From: Aurantiacibacter gangjinensis
GTDB taxonomy: Bacteria > Pseudomonadota > Alphaproteobacteria > Sphingomonadales > Sphingomonadaceae
Assembly (NCBI RefSeq): GCF_001886695.1
Contig: NZ_CP018097.1
Location: forward strand, 2,251,001-2,315,000
Reading direction: 5' to 3'
DNA: 64,000 nucleotides
Shown here piece after piece: positions 27,290 to 37,178 of the stretch. The notes under the pieces were generated by a model that saw only the letters and a program-made list of their open reading frames with translations, was not told where the DNA came from and did no database searches. Each line of letters opens with the position of its first letter. Positions within the stretch are counted from its first letter, which is position 1. The position numbers were made by a program, and so were the translations under genes.

Positions 27290-29695
27290 TCAATGGGCAG
27301 TAGGCGATGGATCACCCGCGCCCTGCCCCTGTGGCTGGCTGGCAAGGTCGTCCGCTTCAGTCCACTCGATCGCTGCCGGCACGCTTGTGAGCGCGGTCTC
27401 CAGCACCTGATCGACATGGGCAACGGGGATGATTTCCAGCCCCTGTTTCACATTGTCCGGAATCTCGGCGAGGTCTTTCTCGTTCTCTTCCGGGATGAGC
27501 ACGGTAGTGATCCCACCGCGTAATGCCGCCAGCAGCTTTTCCTTCAAACCGCCGATCGGCAGCACGCGGCCGCGCAGCGTGACTTCGCCTGTCATTGCGA
27601 CGTCGGATCGCACGGCAATGCCGGTGAGCGTCGAGACGATGGAGGTCACCATGCCGATACCGGCGCTGGGCCCGTCCTTGGGCACCGCGCCTTCGGGCAA
27701 GTGAATATGCACATTCTTGCGGCCGAAGATGCTCGGCTTGATGCCATAGGCAGGCGCGCGCGCTTTGACGAAGCTGAAGGCGGCGGCGACGGACTCGTTC
27801 ATCACCTCGCCCAGCTTGCCGGTGGTTTTCACCTCGCCCTTGCCCGGCGTGGTGACGCTTTCGATAGTCAGCAATTCGCCGCCCACCTCGGTCCAGGCAA
27901 GGCCCGTGACCGCACCGATCTGCGCCTCGTCATCGCTCATGCCATGACGGAATTTGCGCACACCGGCAAACTCGCCGAGATTGTCCGGCGTGATGGTGAC
28001 GCTGTCGGTTTCCTTTTCGAGTATCTTGCGAAGGGACTTGCGCGCCAGCCGCGCAATCTCGCGCTCCAGCGTACGCACGCCCGCCTCGCGGGTGTAGTAA
28101 CGGATAAGGTCGCGCAAGGCTTCCTCGGTCAGCGTGAACTCGCCTTCCTTCAGGCCGTGGTCGCTCACCTGCTTGGCGATGAGATGGCGCTGGGCGATCT
28201 CGACCTTTTCGTCCTCCGTATAGCCCTCCAGCCGGATGATCTCCATCCGGTCCAGCAGCGGCTGCGGCAGGTTGAGGCTGTTCGCCGTGGTTACGAACAT
28301 GATGTCCGACAGGTCGATATCCAGCTCTAGGTAATGGTCCTGGAACTTGTTGTTCTGTTCGGGGTCCAGCACTTCCAGCAACGCCGATGCCGGATCGCCG
28401 CGGAAATCCTGACCGAGCTTGTCGATCTCGTCGAGCAGGAATAGCGGATTGCTGGTGCCGGCCTTTTTCAGGTTCGACACGATTTTGCCCGGCAGGCTGC
28501 CGATATAGGTGCGACGGTGGCCGCGAATCTCGGCTTCGTCGCGCACGCCGCCAAGGCTCTGGCGGATGAACTCGCGACCGGTCGCCTTGGCGATGCTCTT
28601 GCCAAGGCTGGTCTTGCCCACGCCGGGCGGGCCGACGAGGCATAGGATCGGACCTTTGAGCTTGTTAGTGCGCGCCTGCACGGCGAGGTATTCGATGATC
28701 CGGTCTTTTACTTTCTCCAGCGCGTAGTGATCCGCATCGAGGATCTCCTGCGCTTTCTTGATGTCCTTCTTGACCTTGCTCTTCTTCCCCCAAGGCAGGC
28801 CCAGCAGCACGTCGAGATAGTTGCGCACAACAGTCGCTTCGGCGCTCATAGGCTGCATGGAGCGCAGCTTTTTCAGCTCGCTTTCGGCCTTGGCCTTGGC
28901 TTCCTTGGAAAGCTTGGTTTCCTCGATCTGCTTGGCAAGCGCGGCCAGTTCGTCGCCATCCTCGCCCTCGCCGCCCAGCTCGGTCTGGATCGCCTTCAGC
29001 TGCTCGTTGAGGTAATATTCGCGCTGCGTCTTCTCCATCTGCCGCTTCACACGGCCACGGATCTTCTTCTCCACCTGCAGGACGGAAAGCTCGCCCTCCA
29101 TCACCGAATAGACCATCTCGAGCCGCTTCAGCGCATCGCTTTCTGCGAGCAGCTGCTGCTTGGCATCGACTGTGGCGGACAGGTTGGCCGCTATCGCGTC
29201 AGCCAGAGCGCCGGCATCGTCGATCGCGCCGAGCTCGGCTTCCAGCTCGTCGGACATTTTCTTGTTCGACTTCGCATATTCGGTGAATTGGCCAAGCGCG
29301 CTGCGCATCATCGCGGCGACTTCATTACCGCTTGCCGTCGTTTCGGAGACGTCTTCAGTTTGCGCCATCACATAGCCATCGGCAGTGCGCATCTCGGTCA
29401 TACGCACGCGCCGCTGCCCTTCTACGAGAACGCGAACCGTGCCATCGGGCAGCTTCAGCATCTGCAGCACTTGTGCCACCACGCCGAGATCGTAGAGATC
29501 GTCCGCCTCGGGATCGTCGCAGGCCGGATCGAGCTGAGCGAGCAGCACGATTTCCTTGTCGTTCTCCATTGCCGCTTCGAGCGCGGCGACCGACTTGTCG
29601 CGGCCCACGAAGAGCGGGACGGTCATGCCGGGAAACACGACGATGTCGCGCAGCGGGAGGAGGGGGTAAGCGGTGACTTTGGGTTCTTCGGTCAT
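27290..29695 (-). CDS. lon: ATP-dependent protease Lon
   Basis: The 801-residue protease has an N-terminal substrate domain ([12 protein letters not shown]), an AAA+ domain with Walker [10 protein letters not shown] and Walker [11 protein letters not shown], and the C-terminal protease domain with catalytic serine in GPSAGIG and the lysine in the GGLKEK region. It degrades misfolded and regulatory proteins, including cell-cycle factors in alphaproteobacteria. ATG 29695 gives a standard N-terminus. Confidence 0.97.
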   Translation of the reverse strand: MTEEPKVTAYPLLPLRDIVVFPGMTVPLFVGRDKSVAALEAAMENDKEIVLLAQLDPACDDPEADDLYDLGVVAQVLQMLKLPDGTVRVLVEGQRRVRMTEMRTADGYVMAQTEDVSETTASGNEVAAMMRSALGQFTEYAKSNKKMSDELEAELGAIDDAGALADAIAANLSATVDAKQQLLAESDALKRLEMVYSVMEGELSVLQVEKKIRGRVKRQMEKTQREYYLNEQLKAIQTELGGEGEDGDELAALAKQIEETKLSKEAKAKAESELKKLRSMQPMSAEATVVRNYLDVLLGLPWGKKSKVKKDIKKAQEILDADHYALEKVKDRIIEYLAVQARTNKLKGPILCLVGPPGVGKTSLGKSIAKATGREFIRQSLGGVRDEAEIRGHRRTYIGSLPGKIVSNLKKAGTSNPLFLLDEIDKLGQDFRGDPASALLEVLDPEQNNKFQDHYLELDIDLSDIMFVTTANSLNLPQPLLDRMEIIRLEGYTEDEKVEIAQRHLIAKQVSDHGLKEGEFTLTEEALRDLIRYYTREAGVRTLEREIARLARKSLRKILEKETDSVTITPDNLGEFAGVRKFRHGMSDDEAQIGAVTGLAWTEVGGELLTIESVTTPGKGEVKTTGKLGEVMNESVAAAFSFVKARAPAYGIKPSIFGRKNVHIHLPEGAVPKDGPSAGIGMVTSIVSTLTGIAVRSDVAMTGEVTLRGRVLPIGGLKEKLLAALRGGITTVLIPEENEKDLAEIPDNVKQGLEIIPVAHVDQVLETALTSVPAAIEWTEADDLASQPQGQGAGDPSPTAH

Positions 29696-29780
29696 ATGAC
29701 CGCCGATATGGGGGCGGCCGCCTTGCCCTGCAACGGGGGCGCAGGATTAGGTGGGGATTGTGCTGTCAGCAGGCACAGGC

Positions 29781-30575
29781 CTAGCTTTTGTAACTCTGAT
29801 CCAACCGATCGAGCTTGCGAAGCAAGGCGGGCCAGGCAAGCCGCTGCGCAAGAGTCGCAAAAGACCCCGGGGCAGCCTGTTCCTTCACCTTTTCCGGTGT
29901 GCCTTGTGGCGGCGTGTTCAGCCCGTCGCGGCCCGCGCTGAGCATCTTGACCTGCGCCTCGCAGGCACGTTCCAAGAAATAGAGTCGCAAGAAACATTCG
30001 GCGACGCTCTTGCCGATCGTCAACGTTCCGTGGTTGCGCAGGATCATGGCGTGCTTGTCGCCCATGTCCGCAACCAGCCTCTCGCGTTCTTCCGTGTCGG
30101 TCGCGATCCCTTCATAGTCGTGATAAGCGATGTCGCTGCGCGCGATCATGCCGGTTTGCGTATGTTCCATGAGACCATCGGCCATGGCACTTACTGCCTG
30201 GCCGTCCGGCGTGTGCAGGTGCATCACGGCGTGGGCATTCTCGCAATTCATGTGAAGCGCGGAATGAATGACGAAACCTGCGGGATTGACCGGGTGATCG
30301 GTAGGAATGACCGGCTGCCCTTCCCCGTCGATTTTCACCAGAGAGGATGCCGTGATCTCCTCGAACATCATATCGTAGGGGTTGATGAGAAAATGGTGGT
30401 CCGGCCCGGGCACGCGCGCCGAAAGATGTGTGAAGATCAGGTCGTCCCAACCGTAGAGCGCGACTAATCGATAGGCCGCCGCAAGATCGATGCGGACTGC
30501 CCATTCTTCCTCGGACACGCTGGCCCGAATATCGGCATCGATACCGCTCGGATCGGGGCTTGTCTGCGTTGCCAT
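29781..30575 (-). CDS. Class II aldolase/adducin family protein
   Basis: A 264-residue protein of the fuculose-aldolase/adducin fold. The metal-binding histidines are visible in MHLHTPDG (around residues 118-125), with a third in LRNHGTLT. The family includes sugar-phosphate aldolases and decarboxylases; the substrate cannot be told here. ATG 30575 follows GGAGACG. It is next to ybaB without clear functional linkage. Confidence 0.85.
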   Translation of the reverse strand: MATQTSPDPSGIDADIRASVSEEEWAVRIDLAAAYRLVALYGWDDLIFTHLSARVPGPDHHFLINPYDMMFEEITASSLVKIDGEGQPVIPTDHPVNPAGFVIHSALHMNCENAHAVMHLHTPDGQAVSAMADGLMEHTQTGMIARSDIAYHDYEGIATDTEERERLVADMGDKHAMILRNHGTLTIGKSVAECFLRLYFLERACEAQVKMLSAGRDGLNTPPQGTPEKVKEQAAPGSFATLAQRLAWPALLRKLDRLDQSYKS

Positions 30576-30607
30576 CTTCGCGTCTCCGTTTTTGCGCCGC
30601 GTCAACC

Positions 30608-30949
30608 TCACCCCATGCCGGGCAGGTTGAACCCCGGTGGCAGGCCGAGGCCGGACTGCATCTCCGCCATGTGTTCGCCCGCCTTGCGGTCGGCTTTGTC
30701 GCGCGCGTCGTTGAAGGCGGCAGTGACGAGGTCTTCGAGGATGGCTTTTTCTTCCAGCTTCATCAGGCTGTCGTCGATGGCGACGCCGATAATGCGGCCA
30801 CGGGCGCTGGCGCGCACTTTCACGAGGCCACCGCCCGCGCTGCCTTCGACCTCGATTTCGTCCAGCTTCACCTGCGCATCGTTCATCTGCTGCTGGATCT
30901 TAGCCGCCGCTTCCTGCGCGGCTTTCATCATTTCTTCCATGTTCTGCAT
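30608..30949 (-). CDS. ybaB: YbaB/EbfC nucleoid-associated protein
   Basis: A 113-residue protein beginning MQNMEEMMKAAQEAAAK with the YbaB fold signature GGLVKVRASARG and a methionine- and glycine-rich tail. It forms dimers that bind DNA. In alphaproteobacteria it commonly follows dnaX and precedes recR. Here dnaX is upstream as expected, but recR is absent from the window. Confidence 0.93.
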   Translation of the reverse strand: MQNMEEMMKAAQEAAAKIQQQMNDAQVKLDEIEVEGSAGGGLVKVRASARGRIIGVAIDDSLMKLEEKAILEDLVTAAFNDARDKADRKAGEHMAEMQSGLGLPPGFNLPGMG

Positions 30950-31003
30950 TGTGCTGTCTCCATTGGTTCGTCCCGCGTTGGCTATGGCACGAAATGGTGC
31001 GCA

Positions 31004-31034
31004 TTTTGTGGTTCGACAAGCTCACCACGAGCGG
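31004..31034. repeat. Partial REP-like element (copy 1)
   Basis: The gap between dnaX and ybaB contains GTTCGACAAGCTCACCACGAGCGG, sharing the TCGACAAGCTCA and ACGAGCGG parts with the larger elements at 48.4 and 57.3 kb. It is degenerate and identified by eye only. Confidence 0.4.
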
Positions 31035-31040
31035 CAATTC

Positions 31041-32894
31041 CTAGGCCCGCTTGCTCCAGTCCTCGCGGCCTCGCGGGGGTTCGGTCGGTTCGACCAGCTT
31101 GGCATCGGGAAATTGCGCGCGCACGGCCTGCATTAGCGGATGCGCTTCCATGCGGTCTTTCTCGGCCTGCCGCGCTGCCTCGTCCTGCTTGACCAAAGTG
31201 GGCTGCGCTTCGCCATCGCCCTTGGTGACTTCCCAGCGCTGGCCGGTGACTTCCAGCAAGGCCTGGCGGATTTCCGGTGCGATATCGTCATCGAACCCGT
31301 CCGGCTGCGCGAACACCAGTTTGCCCGGCGACAGTTCGATCACCCGCACCTGCATGCGCAGTCTGGTGGCGAGCGACATGGCGTTGGGCAGGTGCGAATT
31401 GTCGACCCGGTTCACCACGTCCGCCCAGTTCAATGCCTGCGGTGCCCCGCCCGCGCTGCCACCTGAAGTCGCCGCCGCCGCGGCGCCGGACATGGCGGCA
31501 TCCTTCACGATCTTCGCCAGCTTGCCCGGATCGGGCAGGTCGCTAGCATGCAGCACGCGCAGCAGCGCCATTTGCGCGGCAACCAGCGGATCGGGCGCAG
31601 TGCGGACTTCGTCATAACCTTTGAGCAGCAATTGCCACAGGCGATGGACTTGTCCCGGCGAAAGCTTCTGCGCCCATTCGCCCAGCGCCTCGCGCTCCTC
31701 CTGCGTGGGGGCATCGGCCTCGCCGCCGCCCACTTGCGTCACGGCGATGCGGTGCGCGAATTCCATGAGGGAGCGCAGCAAAGCGAGCGGCTCCACCCCC
31801 AGCGCATATTGCTCGTCGACGGCGGCCAGCAGGGCCTGCGGATCACCTTCAAGGATATGCTGGAACAGCCGCCTTTGCGCACCCTTGTCGGCAAGGCCCA
31901 GCATGTCGCGCACCTTGGCAGCGCGCACCATCGTGCCAGACTCACTGGAATCCATGTCCGCATGGGCGATCGCCTGGTCGAGAATGGAGAGGCCATCGCG
32001 CACAGAGCCTTCTGCCGCCGCCGCGATCATGGAGAGCGCCTCGTCCTCAGCCTCGACACCTTCTTTCGCGCAGATATTGGCGAAGTGCTCCTGCAACAAT
32101 TCGCGCGGGATGCGCCGCAGGTCGAAACGCTGCGTGCGGCTGAGGACGGTGACCGGCAGCTTGTCGACTTCGGTGGTAGCGAAGAGGAACTTCACATGCG
32201 CGGGCGGTTCCTCAAGTGTCTTGAGCAAGGCATTGAAAGCATTGCGCGATAGCATGTGGACTTCGTCGATGATGTAAATCTTGTAGCGCGCCGACACAGC
32301 GGCATAGCGCACCGCTTCGATGATTTCGCGCACATCGTCTACGCCGGTATGGCTGGCCGCGTCCATCTCGATCACATCGATATGGCGGCCTTCCGCGATG
32401 GCGACGCAGGGTTCGCACACGCCGCATGGGTCGATGGTCGGCCCGCCATTGCCATCGGGTCCGATGCAGTTGAGCGCCTTGGCGATCAGGCGCGCGGTGG
32501 AGGTCTTGCCGACCCCGCGAACGCCGGTCATCAGAAAGGCATGGGCCAGCCGGTCACGCTCGATCGCATTGCCCAGCGTGCGAACCATCGGCTCCTGCCC
32601 GATCAGTTCGCTGAAGGTCTGCGGACGGTATTTGCGCGCCAGCACGCGATAGGGCTGAGAGGCATCGGGCAAAGGCGCGACGGGCGCGCTTTCGATTGCA
32701 GATGGTTTTTCCGGTGCGGGCGTGGCTGGCACCGGCGGCTCTGCCTCGTCGCCAACAGGCTCACCGAACATCGAATCCTGCCCGGCAGCTTCAAGCTCAG
32801 CGGCGCTGGGCTGCGTTTCGGCGGCCTCGTCACCCTCGCCTGCGCCTTCGCTTGTCCAGGGCGGCGTATCTGTATCGTCCGGGGAATCGCTCAT
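31041..32894 (-). CDS. dnaX: DNA polymerase III gamma/tau subunit
   Basis: A 617-residue clamp-loader ATPase. A charged N-terminal extension of about 80 residues precedes the AAA+ module, which has Walker A GVRGVGKTS and Walker B IIDEVHML. The zinc-binding Cys cluster (CGVCEPC) is intact. Domain III and a tau-like C-terminal region follow. I chose ATG 32894. I saw no A-rich slippery site in the coding strand, so a programmed frameshift is not evident and the product is probably tau only. Confidence 0.92.
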   Translation of the reverse strand: MSDSPDDTDTPPWTSEGAGEGDEAAETQPSAAELEAAGQDSMFGEPVGDEAEPPVPATPAPEKPSAIESAPVAPLPDASQPYRVLARKYRPQTFSELIGQEPMVRTLGNAIERDRLAHAFLMTGVRGVGKTSTARLIAKALNCIGPDGNGGPTIDPCGVCEPCVAIAEGRHIDVIEMDAASHTGVDDVREIIEAVRYAAVSARYKIYIIDEVHMLSRNAFNALLKTLEEPPAHVKFLFATTEVDKLPVTVLSRTQRFDLRRIPRELLQEHFANICAKEGVEAEDEALSMIAAAAEGSVRDGLSILDQAIAHADMDSSESGTMVRAAKVRDMLGLADKGAQRRLFQHILEGDPQALLAAVDEQYALGVEPLALLRSLMEFAHRIAVTQVGGGEADAPTQEEREALGEWAQKLSPGQVHRLWQLLLKGYDEVRTAPDPLVAAQMALLRVLHASDLPDPGKLAKIVKDAAMSGAAAAATSGGSAGGAPQALNWADVVNRVDNSHLPNAMSLATRLRMQVRVIELSPGKLVFAQPDGFDDDIAPEIRQALLEVTGQRWEVTKGDGEAQPTLVKQDEAARQAEKDRMEAHPLMQAVRAQFPDAKLVEPTEPPRGREDWSKRA

Positions 32895-33011
32895 TGCCCG
32901 CAAGCTAGGCGTTCGCCGCGCGCTTGTCAGCCAGCCATTGGCCGCTTTGCCCATTTGCGCTGCCATTGTTGTGGGAGTTTCGCCCAAGCGATTCTGCGAT
33001 AGGGTCCGCAA

Positions 33012-33677
33012 ATGGCGATACCCAAATGGCTCTATGACCACGACGATGTCAAAAACGGCCCCGCATGGCGGCGATGGACGATCTATGCAGGCTTTGCCAT
33101 CCTGCCGCTCGCTCTTCTGTTCCTGATCCTGGTCCCGCGCGACGGCCCTGAGGGCGGCATCGTCTTCGGCGACGACAGTTCCAGCCGCGCTTTCAACGAT
33201 ACCTGCGACGATCCGCGCTTTACCGGGCCGGCTGCTGGGCGGATGCTGTCCGCCAGCGACATGGGCCGCGATGCGAGTGACTGCCAGCGTCTCTACCGCG
33301 TGGCCGAAGGCTTGCGCGGGCGCTTCCGGGGGCCGTCGGTGCGGTATAATGCGCTGTTCAACGAACCCGCGACGCAAGCCGATCTCGATTACGGCGACGA
33401 TTCCGGCCCCAATGCGGGCGACGGGCAATGCGATGACATGCGCTTTGCCACGTCCGACATGATCGTCATGCGCATGGACAGCGCCATCGGCGGCGATGCC
33501 AGCGATTGCCGCACCGCCGTTGCGGAGGGTCGCGCACAATGGGTCGGCGACCCTGTCGGGCGCAGCGATTTGGTGGGACAGCCCGCGCAACCCGGCCCGA
33601 TCCAGTTCGACCTGCAGCAGGAACTGGCCGACCGCCAAGCTGCGGAGACGGGTAAGCCGAACGGCAAACCAAAATGA
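33012..33677 (+). CDS. Membrane-anchored protein with two Cys-x25-Cys acidic repeats
   Basis: A 221-residue protein with one hydrophobic segment (about residues 23-41) and two copies of a repeat of about 52 residues (51-102 and 126-177). Each contains GDDS, CDD.RF and DASDC. The paired cysteines are 65/91 and 140/166, in each case 26 apart, so a disulphide is plausible in the periplasm. The same repeat occurs twice in the next gene. I do not recognise a named family; calcium binding is a possibility from the acidic GDDS...D pattern, not shown. Confidence 0.7.
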   Translation: MAIPKWLYDHDDVKNGPAWRRWTIYAGFAILPLALLFLILVPRDGPEGGIVFGDDSSSRAFNDTCDDPRFTGPAAGRMLSASDMGRDASDCQRLYRVAEGLRGRFRGPSVRYNALFNEPATQADLDYGDDSGPNAGDGQCDDMRFATSDMIVMRMDSAIGGDASDCRTAVAEGRAQWVGDPVGRSDLVGQPAQPGPIQFDLQQELADRQAAETGKPNGKPK

Positions 33678-33689
33678 TCGGTTGAAATA

Positions 33690-33777
33690 GGAGCCGAGCG
33701 ACCCGCTGCCATTTACCTGGGCTGCTTCCTTCCGGACCTGACCCGGTGAGCAAACGCGAACGTCCACCCGACTCCCA
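33690..33777 (-). ncRNA. ffs: Signal recognition particle RNA (4.5S-like, bacterial small type)
   Basis: The minus strand contains GGTCAGGTCCGGAAGGAAGC, the conserved SRP RNA domain IV that binds Ffh, with a pairing outer stem (GGGAGTCG...CGCTCGGCTCC). The plus strand shows GCTTCCTTCCGGACCTGACC. It is oriented toward dnaX, its usual neighbour in alphaproteobacteria, but a plus-strand gene separates them. Ends are estimated from the outer stem. Confidence 0.85.
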
Positions 33778-33864
33778 CGCCGCATATGATGCCACATCCG
33801 TGGTTTTGCAAGGCCCAAGCAGGCTGCGCATTTTCGCCTCTCCAATCAACGGAGGGATCATACA

Positions 33865-34386
33865 ATGCCAACCAGAACCATCATCGCCGCCTGCGTTTCT
33901 GCCGCCATGCTGACCGCATGCGGTGGACCGAACGAAGAGCTGCTTGCCGCGGCCGAAGAGATCGATTTCGGCGACGATAGCTCGCAATGGGCGAATGACG
34001 ACGAATGCGACGATCCGCGCTTCCAGGGGCCGGGCACCAACCCGATCGTCAACGATGTCGACCTGATGAAAGACGCCACGGATTGCAGGGCGGCATTCCT
34101 CGACGGCACAGCAACGCTTCGTCCAGAAGCCGCACCCGCTGCCCCGGCCGAGGATGACACTTCCGCCGATACCGGCGAGCCTGGCGAGGTGGCCATGTCC
34201 GATACCGCCGTGGATTTCGGCGACGACAGCTCAACGTGGGCCAATGATGGCGAATGCGACGATCCGCGCTTCGAGGGCTCCGCCATGGCCAGCAAGACGC
34301 TGGAGGAGGACCGGATGAAAGACGCCAGCGATTGCCGCGCTGCCTACGAAGCGGGTACTATCACCTTGCGAGACAGCGAGGACTAG
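33865..34386 (+). CDS. Lipoprotein with two Cys-x25-Cys acidic repeats
   Basis: A 173-residue protein with a lipobox LTAC (Cys19), so probably an outer- or inner-membrane lipoprotein. Two repeats (about residues 33-86 and 116-169) match those of the preceding gene. They contain DFGDDSS.WAND.ECDDPRF, and the cysteines at 48/74 and 131/157 are again 26 apart. ATG 33865 follows CGGAGGG. The two genes flank the SRP RNA gene. Function unknown. Confidence 0.75.
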   Translation: MPTRTIIAACVSAAMLTACGGPNEELLAAAEEIDFGDDSSQWANDDECDDPRFQGPGTNPIVNDVDLMKDATDCRAAFLDGTATLRPEAAPAAPAEDDTSADTGEPGEVAMSDTAVDFGDDSSTWANDGECDDPRFEGSAMASKTLEEDRMKDASDCRAAYEAGTITLRDSED

Positions 34387-34402
34387 TCCCTCTTCTCGAA
34401 GA

Positions 34403-34684
34403 TCAGCGGAAATTGTCGGCGTAAGCCTGAATTTTCAATTTCTTGACCGGCGGCTGGTGAATGCGCGCGGCGATGCCGTGCTTCTTCGCATAGTCTTGGG
34501 CAGCATCGCAGCTTTCGAAAGTCAGCTGCACCTGCTGGCGCGTATCGCCGCTGCCGGTCCACCCCATCAGCGGATCGTGCTGCTCGCGCTCTGCCGGAAC
34601 GAATTGCAGCACCCACTCATCGGTGCGCGCCTTGCCAGATTGCATGGCGGATTGTGGGCGTTTGAAAATGCGAGCTTCGGTCAT
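34403..34684 (-). CDS. NADH dehydrogenase accessory subunit, NDUFS4 family
   Basis: A 93-residue protein with the ETC complex I subunit signature (MTEARIFKRP...WVLQF...PLMGWTGSGDTRQQVQLTF...DYAKKHG). It matches the NDUFS4 family that stabilises complex I in alphaproteobacteria and mitochondria. It is encoded apart from the nuo operon, as is usual. It ends convergently with the lipoprotein gene. Confidence 0.9.
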   Translation of the reverse strand: MTEARIFKRPQSAMQSGKARTDEWVLQFVPAEREQHDPLMGWTGSGDTRQQVQLTFESCDAAQDYAKKHGIAARIHQPPVKKLKIQAYADNFR

Positions 34685-34700
34685 GGGGCAGCCGGATAAT

Positions 34701-37148
34701 TCAACCGCCGCCTTTTGAAAAGGCGTTCTTCGTCTTCAGGCTCGGCTTTTCTGCCCACGGCTCCTCCGGCCAGCGATGCTTCGGGTAGCGACCTTTCATG
34801 TCCTTGCGAACATCGGCCCAGCTGCCGCGCCAGAAACCGGGCAGGTCGCGCGTTGCCTGTATGGGGCGTCCGGCAGGACTGGTCAGCTTGAGCAGGAGTG
34901 GCGTGCTGCCGATCATCGGATGCCGCTCCAGCCCGAACAGAGCCTGCACGCGCACTTCTACGCTTGGCGCATCATCGCCGGTGTAGTCGATGGAGTGCGT
35001 GGTGCCGGCTGGGCTAGTGAAATTGCGCGGTGCGGACGTGTCCAGCCGCTGCCTTTCCTCCCAGTCCAGCAAGCCGAGCGCTGCATCGGCGAACCGGTCC
35101 GGCGCGATGTCGAGATTACGCCTGCCGTTCAGCAGTGGTGCAAGCCACTCCTCGGCCCGCGCTGCCAACGCTTCTTGGGAAAGCGCTTCGATCCCGACGA
35201 AGCGGGCACGCGCCAGCAGGCCGTCGGGCAGCAATGTCCCCAATCGGTCCACCGCCTTTTCCACAAGGATATCCACAAACGCCTGCGGGTCGGGATCGGG
35301 GGCGGGCCCGCTTGCCAACGTGATTGCGCCCAGCCGCCGCTCCCGACGAGCCTCCACTCGATTTTCGGCGTTATTCCATCGCGCTATCGTCCGCTCTTCG
35401 ATTTGATCGTGAAGATATTGCTCCACCTCTTCGCGCGACAGTTCCGCTGCTGCGGTAATCCGCGCACCCTTTGCTTGCCCCTGTGCATCGGCGATGACCA
35501 GCCATTCGGCGCGCGCCAGCGAGGATGCGGGGTCGAGCTGAAGACCGCGACCGCCTGCCGATTGCCAGCTTTCACCCGAAGGATCACGCCGGCGAGCGAT
35601 GAAGTCGGGACGCGCGAGGGCGAGGCAAACAGCCGGTGAAGCCGCGTGCGCTAGGCTTTGTCCCTTCGGTGCAGGCCAGTCTGACACGATGGATTGCGCC
35701 TTCTTCGCCCAGCCTTCCGACAGTCGCTCCGCTGCCCTCGCGCGCGGTGAGCGATCGCTTGCCCATTTCTGCAACCGAGCCATCAAATCCTCGCCGCGTC
35801 CGCCTAAACCCCGCTCCTGCATCAAGGCGACAAGCCGCGCCGAGCTCAGGCCATCGCCCGCCAGCGCTCCGAACAGCACGGTGGCAGCAGATGCCGGGTC
35901 CATCGGCAGCTGCGCGATGGCCTCGCCCCATGGCGTAACGGCACCGCTCTCATCCAGCGCACCCATACTACGCAGCGAATGGCGCGCGGCAGCCACGCTT
36001 GCTTCGGGCGGGGTATCGAGCCAGCGCAGGCTGGCAGGGTCAGTCAAACCCCACTTCGCCAGGCTGAGCACGAGGGGCGCGAGGTCTGCCGTGAGCATTT
36101 CAGGCGCGTCATAGGCAGGCCTGCCCGCATGGCCGCCCTCTTCCCACAATCGGTAAGCGACGCCCGGCCCTTGGCGCGCTGCACGCCCAGCGCGCTGTGC
36201 GGACGCCGCTTGGCTGGCGCGCTGCGTAACAAGGTGCGTGGTGCCCGCCGCGCGGTCGAACTCGGCGCGCCGCGCAAGTCCGCTATCGACAACGACGGAC
36301 ACGCCTTCCAGCGTCAGCGAGGTTTCGGCGATGCTCGTCGCCAGCACGATGCGTCTGCGGCCTTCCGCATCGCGACGGATGGCGGCGCGCTGGTCTGCAG
36401 GCTGCACTTGCCCGTGGAGCGGCAGGACAGGCGTTTGCGGCAGGCGCTCTTGCAAACGCTCGCGGGTCCGTTCGATCTCGCCGACGCCGGGCAGGAAGGC
36501 GAGAATGTCCCCCTCTTCTTCCCGCCAGGCAGTAAGGATCGCGGACGTCATCGCATTCTCGATGCGCTTTTCCGGCGAAGCGCCGAGCCATTCCAGCCGC
36601 AGCGGCCATGCCTTCCCCTCGCTCTCGATAACGGGCACTTGCGCGCCCATGACGTCGGCAAAGCGCGCGCCATCGATGGTGGCGGACATGACGCAGATGC
36701 GCAGGTCTTCGCGCAGCACGCTTTGCGTCTCGAGCGCCAGCGCGAGGCCGAGATCGCTGTCGAGATGCCGCTCATGCGCTTCATCGAACAGGATGGCGGA
36801 CACGCCAGCCAATTCCTGGTCTTCCAGCAGCCGGTTCACCAGAATGGCCTCGGTCACGACATTGATGCGGCTGCCTTTGCGGCTGTCGAGGCGGGTAAGA
36901 TAGCCGACCCGCTCTCCGACCTTCTCGCCCAGCATCTGCGCCATCCGTTCCGCTGCTGCGCCTGCGGCGACACGGCGCGGGCTGGTGATGATGATTTGTC
37001 CGCTGCACCATTCCTCCCCAAGCAAGGCGGGCGCGACAGCAGTGGTCTTGCCCGCACCCGGCGGCGCGACAAGCACGGCGCTGCTGCCATCGCGCAATGC
37101 GGCGAGCAGGTGCGGCAGGACGGCATGGATGGGAAGGTCAGCGCTCAC
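34701..37148 (-). CDS. hrpB: ATP-dependent helicase HrpB
   Basis: An 815-residue DEAH-box helicase. Walker A is APPGAGKTT, the DEAH box reads FDEAHERH, and motif VI is QRAGRAAR. The HrpB C-terminal domain is present (FTSPAGTTHSIDYTGD). The start codon is GTG (37148). HrpB is related to RNA helicases and its role is not well defined. An inverted repeat lies just upstream of the start. Confidence 0.93.
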   Translation of the reverse strand: MSADLPIHAVLPHLLAALRDGSSAVLVAPPGAGKTTAVAPALLGEEWCSGQIIITSPRRVAAGAAAERMAQMLGEKVGERVGYLTRLDSRKGSRINVVTEAILVNRLLEDQELAGVSAILFDEAHERHLDSDLGLALALETQSVLREDLRICVMSATIDGARFADVMGAQVPVIESEGKAWPLRLEWLGASPEKRIENAMTSAILTAWREEEGDILAFLPGVGEIERTRERLQERLPQTPVLPLHGQVQPADQRAAIRRDAEGRRRIVLATSIAETSLTLEGVSVVVDSGLARRAEFDRAAGTTHLVTQRASQAASAQRAGRAARQGPGVAYRLWEEGGHAGRPAYDAPEMLTADLAPLVLSLAKWGLTDPASLRWLDTPPEASVAAARHSLRSMGALDESGAVTPWGEAIAQLPMDPASAATVLFGALAGDGLSSARLVALMQERGLGGRGEDLMARLQKWASDRSPRARAAERLSEGWAKKAQSIVSDWPAPKGQSLAHAASPAVCLALARPDFIARRRDPSGESWQSAGGRGLQLDPASSLARAEWLVIADAQGQAKGARITAAAELSREEVEQYLHDQIEERTIARWNNAENRVEARRERRLGAITLASGPAPDPDPQAFVDILVEKAVDRLGTLLPDGLLARARFVGIEALSQEALAARAEEWLAPLLNGRRNLDIAPDRFADAALGLLDWEERQRLDTSAPRNFTSPAGTTHSIDYTGDDAPSVEVRVQALFGLERHPMIGSTPLLLKLTSPAGRPIQATRDLPGFWRGSWADVRKDMKGRYPKHRWPEEPWAEKPSLKTKNAFSKGGG

Positions 37149-37160
37149 GACGGCCAGTAA

Positions 37161-37178
37161 TCAACTTGACAAAGTTGA
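37161..37178. promoter_or_regulatory. Inverted repeat upstream of hrpB
   Basis: TCAACTT-gaca-AAGTTGA is a perfect seven-base inverted repeat with a four-base spacer. It starts 12 bases upstream of the GTG of hrpB, and AAGTTGACA recurs at 37244. It could be an operator overlapping the hrpB leader or promoter. No regulator is assigned. Confidence 0.4.

Noticed and set aside
31041-32894. Programmed frameshift for a short gamma form of DnaX
   Set aside because: I saw no A-rich slippery heptamer in the coding strand of this gene.
32895-33845. An N-terminal extension of dnaX of over 300 codons
   Set aside because: It runs through the SRP RNA gene and the opposite Cys-repeat gene; ATG 32894 gives a normal DnaX.
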